A program made the position numbers and the translations under genes. A model generated the notes under the pieces. That model was not told the DNA's origin and did not search any database. It saw only the letters and a list, made by a program, of their open reading frames with translations. From NCBI GenBank assembly GCA_009746045.1, contig RPFO01000022.1, positions 1,798,660 through 1,862,659 of the forward strand: DNA of 64,000 nt. Direction: 5' to 3'. Shown piece by piece: positions 1-12,070 of this stretch; position 1 is the stretch's first letter, and each line of letters begins with the position of its first letter. The DNA comes from Mesostigma viride. Its lineage: Eukaryota; Streptophyta; Mesostigmatophyceae; Mesostigmatales; Mesostigmataceae.

Positions 1-1825
1 GACGGCGGAATTAAGGTCTTGCCATAATTGGCCGGCCGGCCGCGGACACAAAACAGGCCGACATTCCCTTAATGTTTGGTTATGTCACGGCAGAATGTGG
101 CAAGATCTGCCAAATCAATACAAGAAATTGATGGGCAAGTGATCAATGAGAATTGACGAGCTTACGTGAATAAGAATGACTGCTTTGCAGATACTCACAC
201 AATAATTTCATCGCCTGCGCGTTCGAGTCGTTCACCAGGTGGAAACGGCATATTTTATCGCGATTGCTACGTCAATAGACCAGCTCTCTCATGAAAATTC
301 TTTGCCAGATAGTGACAGTATAAAATTTCCCTGCGAACCCTTCCTAAAGCCGGGGATTTTTAAGAATATTCAAGAAAAGCAGCTTACATTTGAGTGCTAC
401 AGTTGCTCGGCGATGATACGATATTTGGCGATGGAGAATTACGCTAATAATCATACCATCGCAGGCGGGGCTCAGAGATGCGCTTTCGCCACGCGGCAGC
501 AGGATCGCAAATTACCGTACTAAGGATTGAAGCGAAGTGCTTTGTAGGGACCAGCTGCGAACCTCCCGTTTTTCGCATCCGCCAAGTCAGCTGGCAGTCA
601 CAGCATCTAGGTATGAAAGGCTATCTCGCGCACCATCACGACAAGATCTTTGCCCCCGGGAGCCCCGAACCTCAATAACAAATTCCCGGTCGGTTTGCTC
701 GTGGAAGAGTCTGGGGCGAAGTGGACACCAGTTTCAAGGGATCCATAGTTTTCCAGTTGACAATGGCGACGCATGGCGTGCTGCCCTGTAATGCAGTTGC
801 TTTCTCGGGATTGGCCAGTAATCTGACGGTGACCAGCAGCCGGGTTCGCACACAAGCGAAGGCTGTTCTGAGAACTCCCTTCGCAGGCGTGCATGGCCCA
901 TCCGCAACCCCACAACATGTCGCAAGCTGCAATCCTCTTCGCTCCCTATTGCGACCCTCTCCGTCCCTAACCCGCGGAAGCCGCGTGGTGAGTCTTTGAG
1001 AAGAGATCGGGCATTCTGGGACAACGGTAATCGGCTTTTCTGAAGGAGAAATATCTAGTTTCACGGTGTGCACCACACGTCTGCTGTCCGGATGCCTCTT
1101 AGTTTGAATAATTAGTAAGGAAATCGACCGTATGCCTTGCCTGGAGGGGTGCAAAAGATAGTAAGCTTGAGGAGCCGTGTATTTTGCCGTGCAAATGCTC
1201 GCCTTCCTCGTGCATTCTTCCTACACCGGCTCGATGTTTACTTTCCGAGGGCGTGATAGTGCAGGCATTCATGAACTATTGTACGTGGCTTGCATGGAAC
1301 TTATCAATGTCTGGTGCCTGTTCTCGCGAGTATAGTTGATTCATTTTCTCCTGCATGAACAGTGTGTATTTACACAGGTTGCTTTACACAGGGTGGCGAC
1401 TACTGCTTTCCAAGGCAAGCCCTTTAAAGGGGGTTGGCTTGGGAAAATGTTGGAGGTCCAAATCCTAAGGAACCCAGTAGGTAGCATGCACGCCAGTCCA
1501 AAGGCAAAGCGCACTGGCACTTGGCTTGCTGCATTGACAGTCCAAGTGTTTGCGTGTGTTAGACATGCCAAACCGAGATCGACACGTGTATTTAGCCTGG
1601 GTACCCTTGGCAGGGAGAGTCATCATTAATTGATACGATTCCCTGTTCGAGTGCGATGGGAAAGGGTCTCATGCCATCACATCAATATGCGCTGTGAAGC
1701 TGCCGACTTTGATTGAACACTTTGATTGGCCAGACAATGCAGCAAATGTGCGGTAATGCAACAATGGGGGCCACCTCGGCATGCACCCATCTCATGGGAT
1801 TGCATCTTGTATGCCAGGGATTTTA
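1..1825. other. Intergenic stretch, no gene recognised
   Basis: Short overlapping open frames exist on both strands, but none has a recognisable motif, consistent coding bias or convincing splice context. It may be the distal flank of a gene to the left or old repeat sequence. Confidence 0.5.
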
Positions 1826-2112
1826 TTATATATTTACTATACTTATCAACTGAAACAGCTTTGCTCCTCTTCCACTTATATATTTACTATGCTTATCAAC
1901 TGAAACAGCTTTGCTCCTCTTCCACATATATATTTACTATACTTATCAACTGAAACAGCTTTGCTCCTCTTCCACTTATATATTTACTATACTTATCAAC
2001 TGAAACAGCTTTGCTCCTCTTCCACTTATATATTTACTAAACTTATAAATCCTCTTCCACTTATATATTTACTATACTTATCAACTGAAACAGCTTGGCT
2101 CCTCTTCCACTT
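1826..2112. repeat. 50-bp tandem minisatellite upstream of glucokinase
   Basis: About 5.5 copies of a 50-bp unit containing TATATATTTACTATACTTAT and ending CTCCTCTTCCAC. One copy, near 2035-2055, has an internal deletion. It lies a few hundred bases upstream of the first possible glucokinase exon. Confidence 0.9.
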
Positions 2113-2466
2113 GCCCATGAGTTCCGCTTCATGTTGAACTGGCCCCGGCCCCTCTGCCCAAGCCCCCCCCCCCCCCCCCCCCGTCTTCCCTCCCTCTCCC
2201 TTCCAACGCCCATCATTTTCTTCTCGCCCCCCCCTCAAGCATCTCCCCATGGCAACCCACCTATTGACACAACACCGCTCATAGTTACGGGAGCATCCCT
2301 CACGTTGCCTTTTTTAGCTTTCCACGCACACCCTGATCCCTGTAGGCCTGCATGCCCTCGAACCTTCCCGTTATTCCGCTACTATCGCAGCATGCTACTG
2401 TACTAACATCCCAGCATGCTCTGTACTAGTGTCCCATACATACCTGGACTAGACACGGGTGCTTTC

Positions 2467-5400
2467 ATGTCTATGGCGCGCTCAAGGCTTGTCCGTAGAC
2501 TTGCCTTGACGAGCTTTGGAGAATCAGGGAGAAAAGCTTTTGGTATCTGTCAAACGCGGACATGTCCTCCCCCCTTCCGCCCCTCCCTACCCTTCTACCC
2601 TCCAATCCTTCCCCTGACCTCCTACCCCCCACCTCACCACTTGGCTTCCTACCCTCAGGTGTCCGCGTCGGCCAAGGGCACCGTGGCCTCCTCCCAAGCG
2701 CTGGGTTTCGTTGCGGGGGACATCGGGGGGACGAACGCGAGGCTGCAGTTCTGGAAGACGACCGCGGAGGGGATGGAGAAGGGGGCGCCCTCCGAGCTGG
2801 TGTTTGAGAAGGTGCGGCACCCTACATCCTAACACCTTGAACATGTGTGGTGTTTACGAAGGTGCGCTGGTGGAGAGGAAGAGCTTGATAGAATTGTTTG
2901 AGAAGTTGCGTGGGGCGTTGAGGTCTTGATGAAGGTATGTTGGTGGAGGTGAAAGTTGGGGAGAAAAGGTAGCGGTCGATGAGAAAGTATGAAAGAAAGG
3001 GTGTCACCCCTCGACCCTCGGCCCTGACTTTTTTGAGGTGTCGTACCTGACTTTCAACCCCTTAAAGTTTTTGACAAGTACAGGGTGTTTGGGAGGGTGT
3101 GGCGAGGAAGTTTAAGAAGGTTCGCGAGGGGACTTCCTTTGCCCCCTTTCCTCTTTGCTGTGCCCCCGTTCTTGCCCCCTGCCCGCCTTCCTCCTGCGCG
3201 CCTTCCTTCTGCCCGCCTTCCTCCTGCGCGCCTTCCTTCTGCCCGCCTTCCTCCTGCCCGCCTTCCTCCTGCACGCCTTCCTCCTGCCCGCCTTCCTCCT
3301 GCCCGCCTTCCTTCTGCCCGCCTTCCTACTGCCTGCCTTGCTGCTGCCCGCCTTGCTACTGCCCACCTTGCTACTGCCCGCCTTGCTACTGCCCGCCTTG
3401 CTACTGCCCGCCTTGCTACTGCCCGCCTTGCTACTGCCCGCCTTCCTTCAGCCCGCCTTCCTTCTGCCCGCCTTCCTTCAGCCCGCCTTCCTTCTGCCCG
3501 CCTTCCTTCAGCCCGCCTTCCTTCTGCCCGCCTTGCTACTGTCCGCCTTGCTACTGCCCGCCTTGCTACTGCCCGCCTTGCTACTGCCCGCCTTGCTACT
3601 GCCCGCCTTGCTACTGCCCGCCTTCCTTCTGCCCGCCTTGCTGCTGCCCGCCTTGCTACTGCCCGCCTTGCCATTACTAGCCCTGGTCTACTCTTATGTC
3701 AGGCAGGATGCTTGCAGGCCGCACCATTGCTAGGCTTGGCTGAGTGCAACCCGTCATGTGAAGTATTTCGGTTCCATCGTCCTCATGGTAGGCTGTCATG
3801 CGGGTTGGTCCTGCGAGGCTGCCAACGATCCTGCCCTTGTTGATTGCATCCCCTAGTGCTGCCTCCCTCCCTCCCTTCCTCCCTCCCTCCCTCCCTCCCT
3901 CCCTCCCTCCCTCCCTCCCTCCCTCCCTCCCTCCCTCCCTCCCTCCCTCCCTCCCTCCCTCCCTCCCTCCCTCCCTCCCTCCCTCCCTCCCTCCCTCCCT
4001 CCCTCCCTCCCTCCCTCCCTCCCTCCCTCCCTCCCTCCCTCCCTCCCTCCCTCCCTCCCTCCCTCCCTCCCTCCCTCCCTCCCTCCCTCCCTCCCTCCCT
4101 CCCTCCCTCCCTCCCTCCCTCCTCCCTCCCTCCCTCCCTCCCTCCCTCCCTCCCTCCCTCCCTCCCTCCCTCCCTCCCTCCCTCCCTCCCTCCCTCCCTC
4201 CCTCCCTCCTCCCTCCCTCCCTCCCCCTCCCTCCCTCCCTCCCTCCCTCCCTCCCTCCCTCCCTCCCTCCCTCCCTCCCTCCCTCCCTCCCTCCCTCCCT
4301 CCCTCCCTCCCTCCCTCCCTCCCCTCCCTCCCTCCCTCCCTCCCTCCCTTGACACCGTACCTGCCTGTCTCTCGCATGGCTGTGCTTGCCTGCCTTCCTT
4401 GCCCCTGTGCTTCTCCGCAGATCTACCCTACCAGCCAGTACAAGACGGTCGTCGACGTGTTCCGCGCATTCCTGGACGTGAGTGCGAGAGGGTGACGTCA
4501 CCTGAATAGTTTAGCGATATCATTAAGTTGCTGCTCTCTCCACTCCAGACAGGGCATGCCGCATTCCATGCAGCACAGAGCTCCCGCGGTTGCTTGCTCC
4601 TCATTAAGGTTCTGAGCGGTGGTTGCCTTTCCCTCAGGGCCTGCGCCGCCCTATAAATATATACTTGTTATGGTGTCCAATTTGGCTTTGCAAGGCCGCC
4701 CCTATTCCTCTCCGCCCTCACGAGCTGCTTTCCTATTCATCTGCACCCTCACGAGCTGCTTTCCTATTCATCTGCACCCTCACGAGCTGCTTTCGCATTC
4801 ATCTGCACCCTCACGAGCTGATTTCTCATGCCATGGATTGCATGTGCACCTCCTATGTGTGGGTTCTGCCTGGGAAACAGTTACCCCCCCACAAGCACAA
4901 GGTCATGTCCTTGTGGTTACAATAGGCCATCGTATAGGCTGTGTTCCAGATCCAAATCTTCCGTACTATAATTTTATGAAACTTTTTGGGTCACCCCTTT
5001 GTGTCTCTGGCTCTCTGTCTCAGCTGGATGGCCATGCCTGCTCTGAGCCTCTGGCAACCCAAGCCAAAATGTTTGGTTTGCCTGGCATGAAGCCTTGCAG
5101 ACAGCGACACGTCTACCCCTCTTCCCCCATGACGAGTGCCTCCTTGGTCTGCCAGTGTAAGACACCTCTAATAAGATCAGTGCCAGTGTAAGACACCTGT
5201 GATAAAACCAGTGCCAGTGTAAGACACCTGTAATAAGACCAGTGCCAGTGTAAGACACCTGTGATAAAACCAGTGCCAGTGTAAGACACCTGTAATAAGA
5301 CCAGTGCCAGTGTAAGACACCTGTGATAAGACCAGTGCCAGTGTAAGACACCTGTAATAAGACCAGTGCCAGTGTAAGACACCTGTGATAAAACCAGTGC

Positions 5401-8400
5401 CAGTGTAAGACACCTGTAATAAGACCAGTACCAGTGTAAGACACCTGTAATAAGACCAGTGCCAGTGTAAGACACCTGTAATAAGACCAGTGCCAGTGTA
5501 AGACACATGTGATAAAACCAGTGCCCCTTTTTAAAAGTTCCAGTGCCTCCTGTAGTAAGACTTGACAATGGAAGACATCCTTGTCCCTTGCTGCATCAGC
5601 ATTGTCTGCTGTACCATGACGTGCCGTGGTAATCGTCATGCTTCATGGGTTTGATCCCCCTCATCCCTGCTATCCGTCCGCATCCCTCCTTATCCGTACC
5701 CACCGTCAACCATCGGCGGCCCAACGCAGGAGTCCAAGCGGGCTCTCGGGTCGGCCTCCGCCGGAGCGCTGCCCCCCAAGAACTGCTGCATCGCGGTGGC
5801 GGGGGTTTGCGAGAACGGGATCTGCAACATGACCAACCTGGGTAGGGGAATAGGACCAACCTGGGTAGGGGAATAGGACCAACCTGGGTAGGGGAATAGG
5901 ACTGACCTGGGTAGGGGAATAGGACTGACCTGGGTAGGGGAATAGGACCAACCTGGGTTGGGGAATAGGACCAACCTGGGTAGGGGACTAGGACCAACCT
6001 GGGCTGGGGAATATGACTGACCTGGGTAGGGGAATAGGACCAACCTGGGTTGGGGACTAGGACCAACCTGGGCTGGGGAATATGACTGACCTGGGTAGGG
6101 GAATAGGACCGACCTGGGTAGGGGAATAGGACCGACCTAGGTACGAGAACTACGTGGGGGCATCGTGCAGCAACGTGACCAACATAGGTAAGGAAATAGG
6201 CATGACCAGCCTAGATAGACAGGAACTTGACCAACGTAGATCGGGGTATTGTGCAGCAACATTACCAACCTGCGTAGGGCCGTAGGGGGACAGGCATGAC
6301 CAGCCTAGATAGGCAGGACCTCGACGAGATTTCATTTGGGGGGTAGATCGACTGATACTGCACCATGATGACAATGCTAGGCCATGGGCGTGGTGCAGCA
6401 ACATGCCCAAACGAGCCCCCCCCACCAAGGCCCTGCTGCCTCCTTGAATGCACTACACTACATAGTAGATGTTAGTATCCGCCTAGTGTTCTTATTGTCA
6501 AGGCTTTGTGGTGATCTATGGGATCCTATTCTCTTCTTTTGTTGACACTGTTCATTTCTGCTGGCGACCGGCAACCGCCACACAAAGAATCCCGTCTAGC
6601 GTCCATGCTTTCTTGCTAGTTTTTCTTGCGGGCAGTTTGTACCAGTGGTTCTTGCTGTCAGTACTTACTATTTTTTCTTGCGGGATTCTTGTGGGCACCC
6701 AGGCTGGGTGGTGAGCGAGGCGGAGCTCGAGGACACCTTCGGCATCGCCCAGGTGACCATCATCAACGACTTTGAGGCGGTCGGGTACGGCGTCGCGGCC
6801 GTGGGCCCTGAGGACAAGGTCATCATCAACGACGTCCCCGTGGTGGAGGGGTGCCCCGCCATCTGCGTCGGGCCGGGCACGGGTCTGGGCGAGGCTCTGA
6901 TGACGTGGGATGATGACAGGGGCCGCTACAAGGTGTGCGGGCGGCTTGTGTTTCCGCATGGCGATATGGATTGTATGTCGACAGAGTTGTAAATGTTCGG
7001 CGCAGTGCAGTACTGATTGATTAAATCCAGTGCCCGTTGATGGGGTGACCTGGCGGGGTAGAGATGGCATGGCACGGACACGGTCATCAGTTCTGCAGCA
7101 CCAGTAAGATCCCCCCATAAAACCCCTCACCCCCCCTAAACACCTGCATCCTATACCCCATCCTGTACCCCCATATCATAATCCATCCTATACTCGTCCA
7201 TTCCCTCCTTTGCAATACCCTTATCCTATACCCCGTCCCGTACCCCCATATCATTATCCATCCTATACTCGTCCATCCCCTCCTTTGCAATAACCTTATC
7301 CTATACCCCATCCTGTACCCCCATATCATTATCCATCCTATACTCGTCCATCCCCTCCTTTGCAATACCCTTATCCTATACCCCATCCCGTACCCCCATA
7401 TCATAATCCATCCTATACTCGTCCACCCCTCCTTTGCAATACCCTTATCCTATACCCCATCCCATACCCCCATATCATAATCCATCCTATACTCGTCCAT
7501 CCCCTCCTTTGCAATACCCTTACCGTATAATGCACCCCCAAATCTCATTCGCGGGGCCCATATTTCAGCCATCCTCCTATGGCAAATCCATCCATATCCC
7601 TACAAGCAAAGCCATCCATTCTCACTATGATCACAAAGCAACCCATCCTCCCCCGCCTGTCCACCTGCCTGCCCGCCTGGGTCCCCCCCCCCCCCCCAAC
7701 ACCATTCTCCAAAGAGCAAGACCACAATCCCCCTACTGCATCCCCCCTATAACAAACCAACCCAACCTCCCCCAAAAAACATCTGCCAGGTGTGGCCCTC
7801 GGAGGGCGGCCACGTTGACTTTGGCCCCCGCGGCGACCTCCAGCGCGAGCTCCAGGCATACGTCGAGCATGAGATGGGCAACTGCGAGCTGGAGTACCTC
7901 GCCTGCGGCTCTGGCCTCCAGCGCATCTACCGCTTCTTCCGCGACCGCGCGGGCAAGGGCGGCCCTGACCTGGCCGCGCCCGACATCAGCAAGGGCGCCG
8001 CGGCAGGGGACCCCATCTGTAATGACGCGGTCAACATGTTCCTGGCGATTCTGGCGGCCGAGGCGGGCAACCTGGGTCTCAAGTGCCTCGCGCAGGGAGG
8101 TGGGTGGGGGCTGGACGAGGGGAGGCTGGATCGGTTAAGGCAGGTGGTGGGTGAGGGGAGGCTGGTGGTGGGTGACAAAGAGAGTAGCCGGAAGGGTAGT
8201 AATTAGAGAGACTGCAACTGGAGAGGTGAAGGATGGATGCCTGCTTGCGGGAGGGGCAATGAGTGAAGTAAAATTTCCTGGTGTTTCACAGCTGGGCCAT
8301 TTGGCCCCATCGCTTGTGCGTCGGGCATCTATGACATGTATGCATCCATGTTTACTCTACCATCAAATCGTCTACCATGAAAGGTGTATTTGAGGCGGCA

Positions 8401-9642
8401 CCACCACCACCACCACCACCACCACCACCACCACCACCACCACCACCACCACCACCACCACCACCACCACCACCACCACCACCACCACCACCACCACCAC
8501 CACCACCACCACCACCACCACCACCACCACCACCACCACCACCACCACCACCACCACCACCACCATTCCTCGTCGGTTGCCCATAGCTTGGTTCCTCCGC
8601 TGACATTTGGTTCCTCAGCTGGTGATTCTTGTGCTTTCCTCTGCTTATGCTGGCATGCCCACCATGTACGCGTGCGCGCATGGCGCCCAGGCATCTACCT
8701 CGCTGGGGGCATCCTCCCGCGCTTTGTCGACCGCATCAAGTCCAAGGAGTTCAAGGAGGCCTTTCTGCACCCCAAGAGCCGGTTCACGTGAGTCTTGTGT
8801 ACTACTATGAACATGCTGCACAGGTACCTCTATTCAACCAATGCATGCACCACCATGTAAGTCTTCTCCACCCATGCATTATGCCATCACGTAGTTGCGC
8901 CCGAGCGAGACGAGCCACAGGGTGTGTGCTCAACGATTATGCGAGACCACACACAATCAATGACCTGTGTAGCTGGCTTAAGCTTACAACAACTGAAATT
9001 GGCATCTTGGTTTTATCGTATTGTTGGGTTGAATGGGGCGCCAGAATGTAATAGCAGGTGTCCACGGGGGAACTAACTGTAGTAGTAGATTTTAATTAGG
9101 GTTGAGAGGGGTGTGCAGCTGGATGTACGGAGGATAGTAGAAGACACATGGACCCGAGATGTAGTGGGGCAATGAGCAATGCTTTTCTTCCCGTGTGTCG
9201 TTGGGCTTCTGGCTACTCTAATCGAGTGTTAATTCAAGTGGAAACAGCATGTTACCGGCACGTGTGTCCACGTGGTATCATCAATCATGTCAGCAGAGGC
9301 GAGCTTGACAGGCGTAACTGACGTTGCAGGCATGCATGCACACGTTTTCAATGCTGCTGTGCCGGGATCTATGCTGCAGGTGCATGCACGCGGCCAAGCT
9401 CAGAAGTCGGGTTCCTAACGTGCCATTTGTTCACCCCCCCTCCCCGCAAACCCCATTGACCACTGTGTCTACTTGCCGCTTACAGGAAGGTTATCGAGAC
9501 GTTCCCCCTGTTCCTCGTCCTCAACACCAGCGTCGGGCTGCTGGGTGCCAAGGAGCTGGCCTACTATGACATGCGGACGGGCATGACCCCGAGGTCATCC
9601 CCCATCGAGGCAAAGTTCAGGACCAAGGAGTACCAGAAGTAG
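2467..9642 (+). CDS. Bacterial-type glucokinase, intron-rich (Glk family)
   Basis: Catalyses ATP-dependent phosphorylation of glucose to glucose-6-phosphate. Supported exons are 2659-2811, 4421-4477, 5730-5841, 6703-6932, 7790-8099, 8691-8787 and 9486-9642 (TAG). All have AG/GT borders and matching phases, giving about 371 residues; E. coli Glk has about 321. Visible motifs in order: GDIGGTNARLQFW (phosphate-binding), NMTNLGW, INDFEAVGYG (catalytic Asp), VGPGTGLGEA (nucleotide-binding), WPSEGGHVDFGP (sugar-binding Glu/His), GIYLAGGILPRF and a C-terminal VGLLGA. The first exon is unresolved. An in-frame ATG at 2467 opens an Arg/Ser-rich, acid-poor stretch resembling an organelle transit peptide, but a pyrimidine-rich tract just before 2659 implies an intron and no phase-matched donor is clear. 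An alternative acceptor near 2700 would fit the donor at 2543. Plastid targeting is inference. The family call is secure. Confidence 0.93.
2812..2945 (+). repeat. Degenerate copies of the exon end and donor in glucokinase intron
   Basis: The exon ends TTTGAGAAG followed by donor GTGCGG. Diverged copies follow within 130 bp: TTTACGAAG/GTGCGC, TTTGAGAAG/TTGCGT and TTGATGAAG/GTATG. This is one instance of the donor-anchored repetition described in the findings. Confidence 0.6.
3166..3680. repeat. 15-bp minisatellite in glucokinase intron
   Basis: About 34 copies of a 15-bp unit related to GCCCGCCTTGCTACT, with CCTCCT, CCTTCT and CCTTCA sub-variants in blocks. The period is a multiple of three, so all frames stay open and give meaningless repeated peptides. 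Confidence 0.95.
3855..4350. repeat. (CCCT)n tetranucleotide satellite
   Basis: About 500 bp of almost pure CCCT repeats with a few one-base slips. It ends about 70 bp before the 3' splice site at 4421, so it forms an enormous pyrimidine tract on the sense strand of the glucokinase intron. Confidence 0.98.
4715..4832. repeat. 31-bp tandem repeat in glucokinase intron
   Basis: About 3.7 copies of a 31-bp unit beginning CCCTCACGAGCTGCTTTCCT. Confidence 0.9.
5157..5523. repeat. 31-bp minisatellite in glucokinase intron
   Basis: About 12 copies of a 31-bp unit beginning TAAGACACCTGTAATAAGAC, alternating with a GTGATAAAAC variant. It has no relation to the neighbouring exon. Confidence 0.95.
5831..6146 (+). 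repeat. Donor-anchored 23-bp minisatellite at glucokinase exon end
   Basis: The exon ends ACCAACCTGG at 5841 and the intron starts GTAGGGG. The array repeats this junction: 13-14 units of 23 bp, each containing ACCAACCTGGGTAGGGG or a close variant. Longer degenerate copies that include GTGCAGCAAC from further inside the exon continue to about 6400. Confidence 0.93.
7110..7545. repeat. About 78-bp tandem repeat in glucokinase intron
   Basis: Roughly five copies of a C/T-rich unit containing ATCCATCCTATACTCGTCCA and CCTTTGCAATACCCTTATCC. Confidence 0.9.
8398..8564. repeat. (CCA)n trinucleotide tract
   Basis: About 54 uninterrupted CCA units in the glucokinase intron before the exon at 8691. 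The degenerate donor copies of the preceding exon (GTGGGTGGGGGCTGG and GTGGTGGGTGAGGGG) lie at 8100-8180. Confidence 0.98.
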
Positions 9643-10660
9643 ATGCCACTGCCGTATGATGCAGAAGTGGCTTCGGATGCCCAGGTGCCGGTTGACTTTT
9701 TCTAAACAGTAGGCCCAGGATTCTGTGTCAAAAGCTCGAGCCTGACTAGCTTGGAGTACGGTGCGATCAAAGGCCCTGAGCTTTCTTAATCCCTGATCGC
9801 TTTCATTGACGCTTGATGTTTAAATTAGCTTTCGTGGAGTTTGTTCCATACAAAACTTTTCAAACTATGTAGCAGTACGTGTACTGAGGGTGGATGTTTG
9901 AACGAATCATGGGCCATGCAGCATCAACTCGCGGCAGTGTAGGCACAACATAGTTGAGCAGCCCATGTGCATGCCTCAAGCTTTGATTCACCTACTTTCC
10001 TGACTTTGCTTCTTTCGGGCAATCATGCATGGCGGGGCTTGCCTAGTCACCCCGGGGTGCATGCATGCGCAGCTATAGTGCGTACAATTGTATATCAATT
10101 ACCAGCACAATACGTACCTGGCAGTGCGACAATCACTTCCCTACTACTGTTCGGACTGTCATAAATTATTTTGTCAAGCTAGCGTGCCGGCATAAATGTA
10201 TAACTTTTTGATATTGCAATAAATGCGATGTGCATGCGAACTTTGTGAGTTGCACGCCCATAATGTGGGCATGCACCTGTTTTGCAATCAGGAATTAATT
10301 TAATACAAGTGTATCCCGTAGGGCTCCGCCCCTAATGAAAAGGTCGCTTTATTGCAGGACATGAGACGTCGGTCCTATCTAAATTCGACCCCTACTGGCC
10401 TAGGCTATTCCCACCCTTTGATCTGCCATAGATGACTTCCACACGCTATATCAAGAGGTCGCAAATTCCCAGGTCGCCGGTCTTTGGATCCACTATTAAT
10501 AACCCTGTCGGACAACCGGCGCGGGAAACTCCACTCAACTCAACCTAAACGCCGCCGGTCGCATTTCCGCTCTCTACAACCTTTCCCGTCCCCCCATGCG
10601 GATCCCGTCAAGTAGAATCCCATGAAAAAGAATCCCGTGGAGTAGAGCCCTGTCAACTGT
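9643..10660. other. Intergenic region after glucokinase
   Basis: This holds the 3' flank of glucokinase, then sequence without a recognised gene. At 10503-10529 a 27-bp segment is nearly identical to one inside the HIRAN-encoding element (35808-35834). Nothing else is supported. Confidence 0.4.
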
Positions 10661-10669
10661 ATTCCGTCT

Positions 10670-10830
10670 AGCCGTCGTCAACCACTGAATCCTGTCAATC
10701 CCGTCAATACCGTCAATACCGTCAATCCCGTCAATGCCGTCAATCCCGTCCAGCGGCGGAGTTCAGTAAATCTTTCACGATCCTCGTGATCATGTCAGGT
10801 AAAACCCGTCAAGTTGCTCCCGTCAAATAG
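10670..10830. repeat. Short-period CCCGTCAA-type repeats
   Basis: Loosely tandem words CCCGTCAAT and ACCGTCAAT repeat with a period of about 10 bp at 10690-10750. Isolated CCCGTCAA words lie on either side. Confidence 0.7.
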
Positions 10831-11302
10831 GCCCAGCTGTAGTTGGATCCCATCACAATACCTTTTGCATATCCCAACTCCGATAACTACTTAAGTAGGT
10901 GCGAATGGCGAATTTTTTGACGAAATTTTTCGACGTAATTATTTGCCATGACCGTTGAGAAGCTCGGTTTATAAGGTAGGATTTACACCCACGCGCAATG
11001 AATAAACCAATGAGATATAACCAGCGGCCGGTGTGGTTGTCTCCTTGGTAGACATGCAGCAGGTAGACAGCAGGTAGACACATCAGATAGACTAGCTGGC
11101 ACCAAGCCCGGCCAGCCTGGCCGGACGTTTTGCCCTCACCTGGCGTGCCCCAAGCCGCGCGCGGCAGGGCGCCGCGCCACCGGCCCACAGACTTTCCGTG
11201 ATAGACTAGGCATGGACATGTGCTACCCTAGATGAGACGGGCTCACACCCGGGCAGCCTCCTGGTTCAGTGTCTGTAATATGGAGGCAGATGGTTCACAA
11301 GA

Positions 11303-11538
11303 AGAGGTGGCAGAAGACTGTCCAGGCTCACATGCCAGCCCCCGCTGGGCAAGCCACCCCCCCCCCAAGCGGAAGGGGCGTTTTGCTGAGTAGTGTAGTT
11401 AGGATTTTCTAGACTAGCTTAGAGTTAGGTTAGTTCGATTACGCGGCTTCTTCCACCTCCACCCATCCAGCAAGGAATATGTGCTACATGATCTCCCAAC
11501 GGAGGCATATGTTATAATTTAATTTAATTTAATTTTAA
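11303..11538 (+). mobile_element. SINE-like insert with (AATTT)n tail
   Basis: This insert splits the left member of the direct repeat pair. Flanking copies of ATGGTTC(A/G)CAAG at 11291-11302 and 11539-11550 look like an imperfect target-site duplication. Its 3' half (11376-11516) is homologous to 59827-59970, and both end with GTGCTACATGATCTCCCAAC followed by an AATTT-type tail. No ORF and no clear Pol III boxes are seen, so SINE is inferred from size, tail and duplication. Confidence 0.6.
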
Positions 11539-11633
11539 TGGTTCGCAAGGATCTAGATGGCAAGTAGTGATGAAGGAGACCAATCCCAAGTCTGCATGTG
11601 GGGCCGGGCTCCGCGTGTGACCGCGTATATATA

Positions 11634-12070
11634 TTAAAAGTATAATTACTTACAGCAGAGTGAAATCACTCAAACCAAAGCAAACGCCCAGCTATAAACC
11701 TATATATATTCCTGGAGGAGTTTGGGGCCATGGGGCCCCTGACCTCCGCCTTCTTCAAGGAGTGTTGCCGGCTCCGGGAGGACCGGCTGGACCTGGAGGG
11801 CCAGCGGGCCCCATGGTCGGCGCGGACCTGGACGTCATATTGGCGTCAGCGCTTGTCGGTGGCGCTGACTCGGGCCATGGCTGACATCATGCTCCGCCGT
11901 ACGCGGGCTGATTTTGCGGTGCAGCAGGGCTATTAGGTTCCTCCCGTTAGGCGTTTCCATTGGTCTTATCGTAGTATAGAGCTTTGACATGGCTCTGTAT
12001 ATAGGTTTATAGCTGGGCGTTTGCTTTGGTTTGAGTGATTTCACTCTGCTGTAAGTAATTATATTTTTAA
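11634..12070. mobile_element. Head-to-head pair of truncated non-LTR retrotransposon 3' ends
   Basis: 11709-12070 (plus) is virtually identical to the last 360 bp of the element at 13681-14674, including the coding end ending GCAGCAGGGCTATTAG. 11634-11706 is an inverted copy of only the terminal 73 bp. Both 3' ends therefore point outward, like terminal inverted repeats. A 9-bp ATATATATT flanks both sides (11627-11635 and 12072-12080). The low divergence suggests recent insertion. Confidence 0.8.

Noticed and set aside
672-1154. 160-residue minus-strand ORF
   Set aside because: No domain, no coding-type composition and several overlapping frames of similar length on both strands.
3085-4509. 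Long open frames encoding Pro/Leu/Arg/Gly-rich repeats on both strands
   Set aside because: They are produced by 15-bp and CCCT repeats inside a glucokinase intron; all frames are open and no splice or start context supports translation.
5157-5523. CRISPR-like array of 31-bp repeats
   Set aside because: Units are contiguous without unique spacers, and the array lies within an intron.
8329-8791. Poly-Trp, poly-His and poly-Pro ORFs
   Set aside because: Direct readout of the (CCA)n tract in a glucokinase intron.
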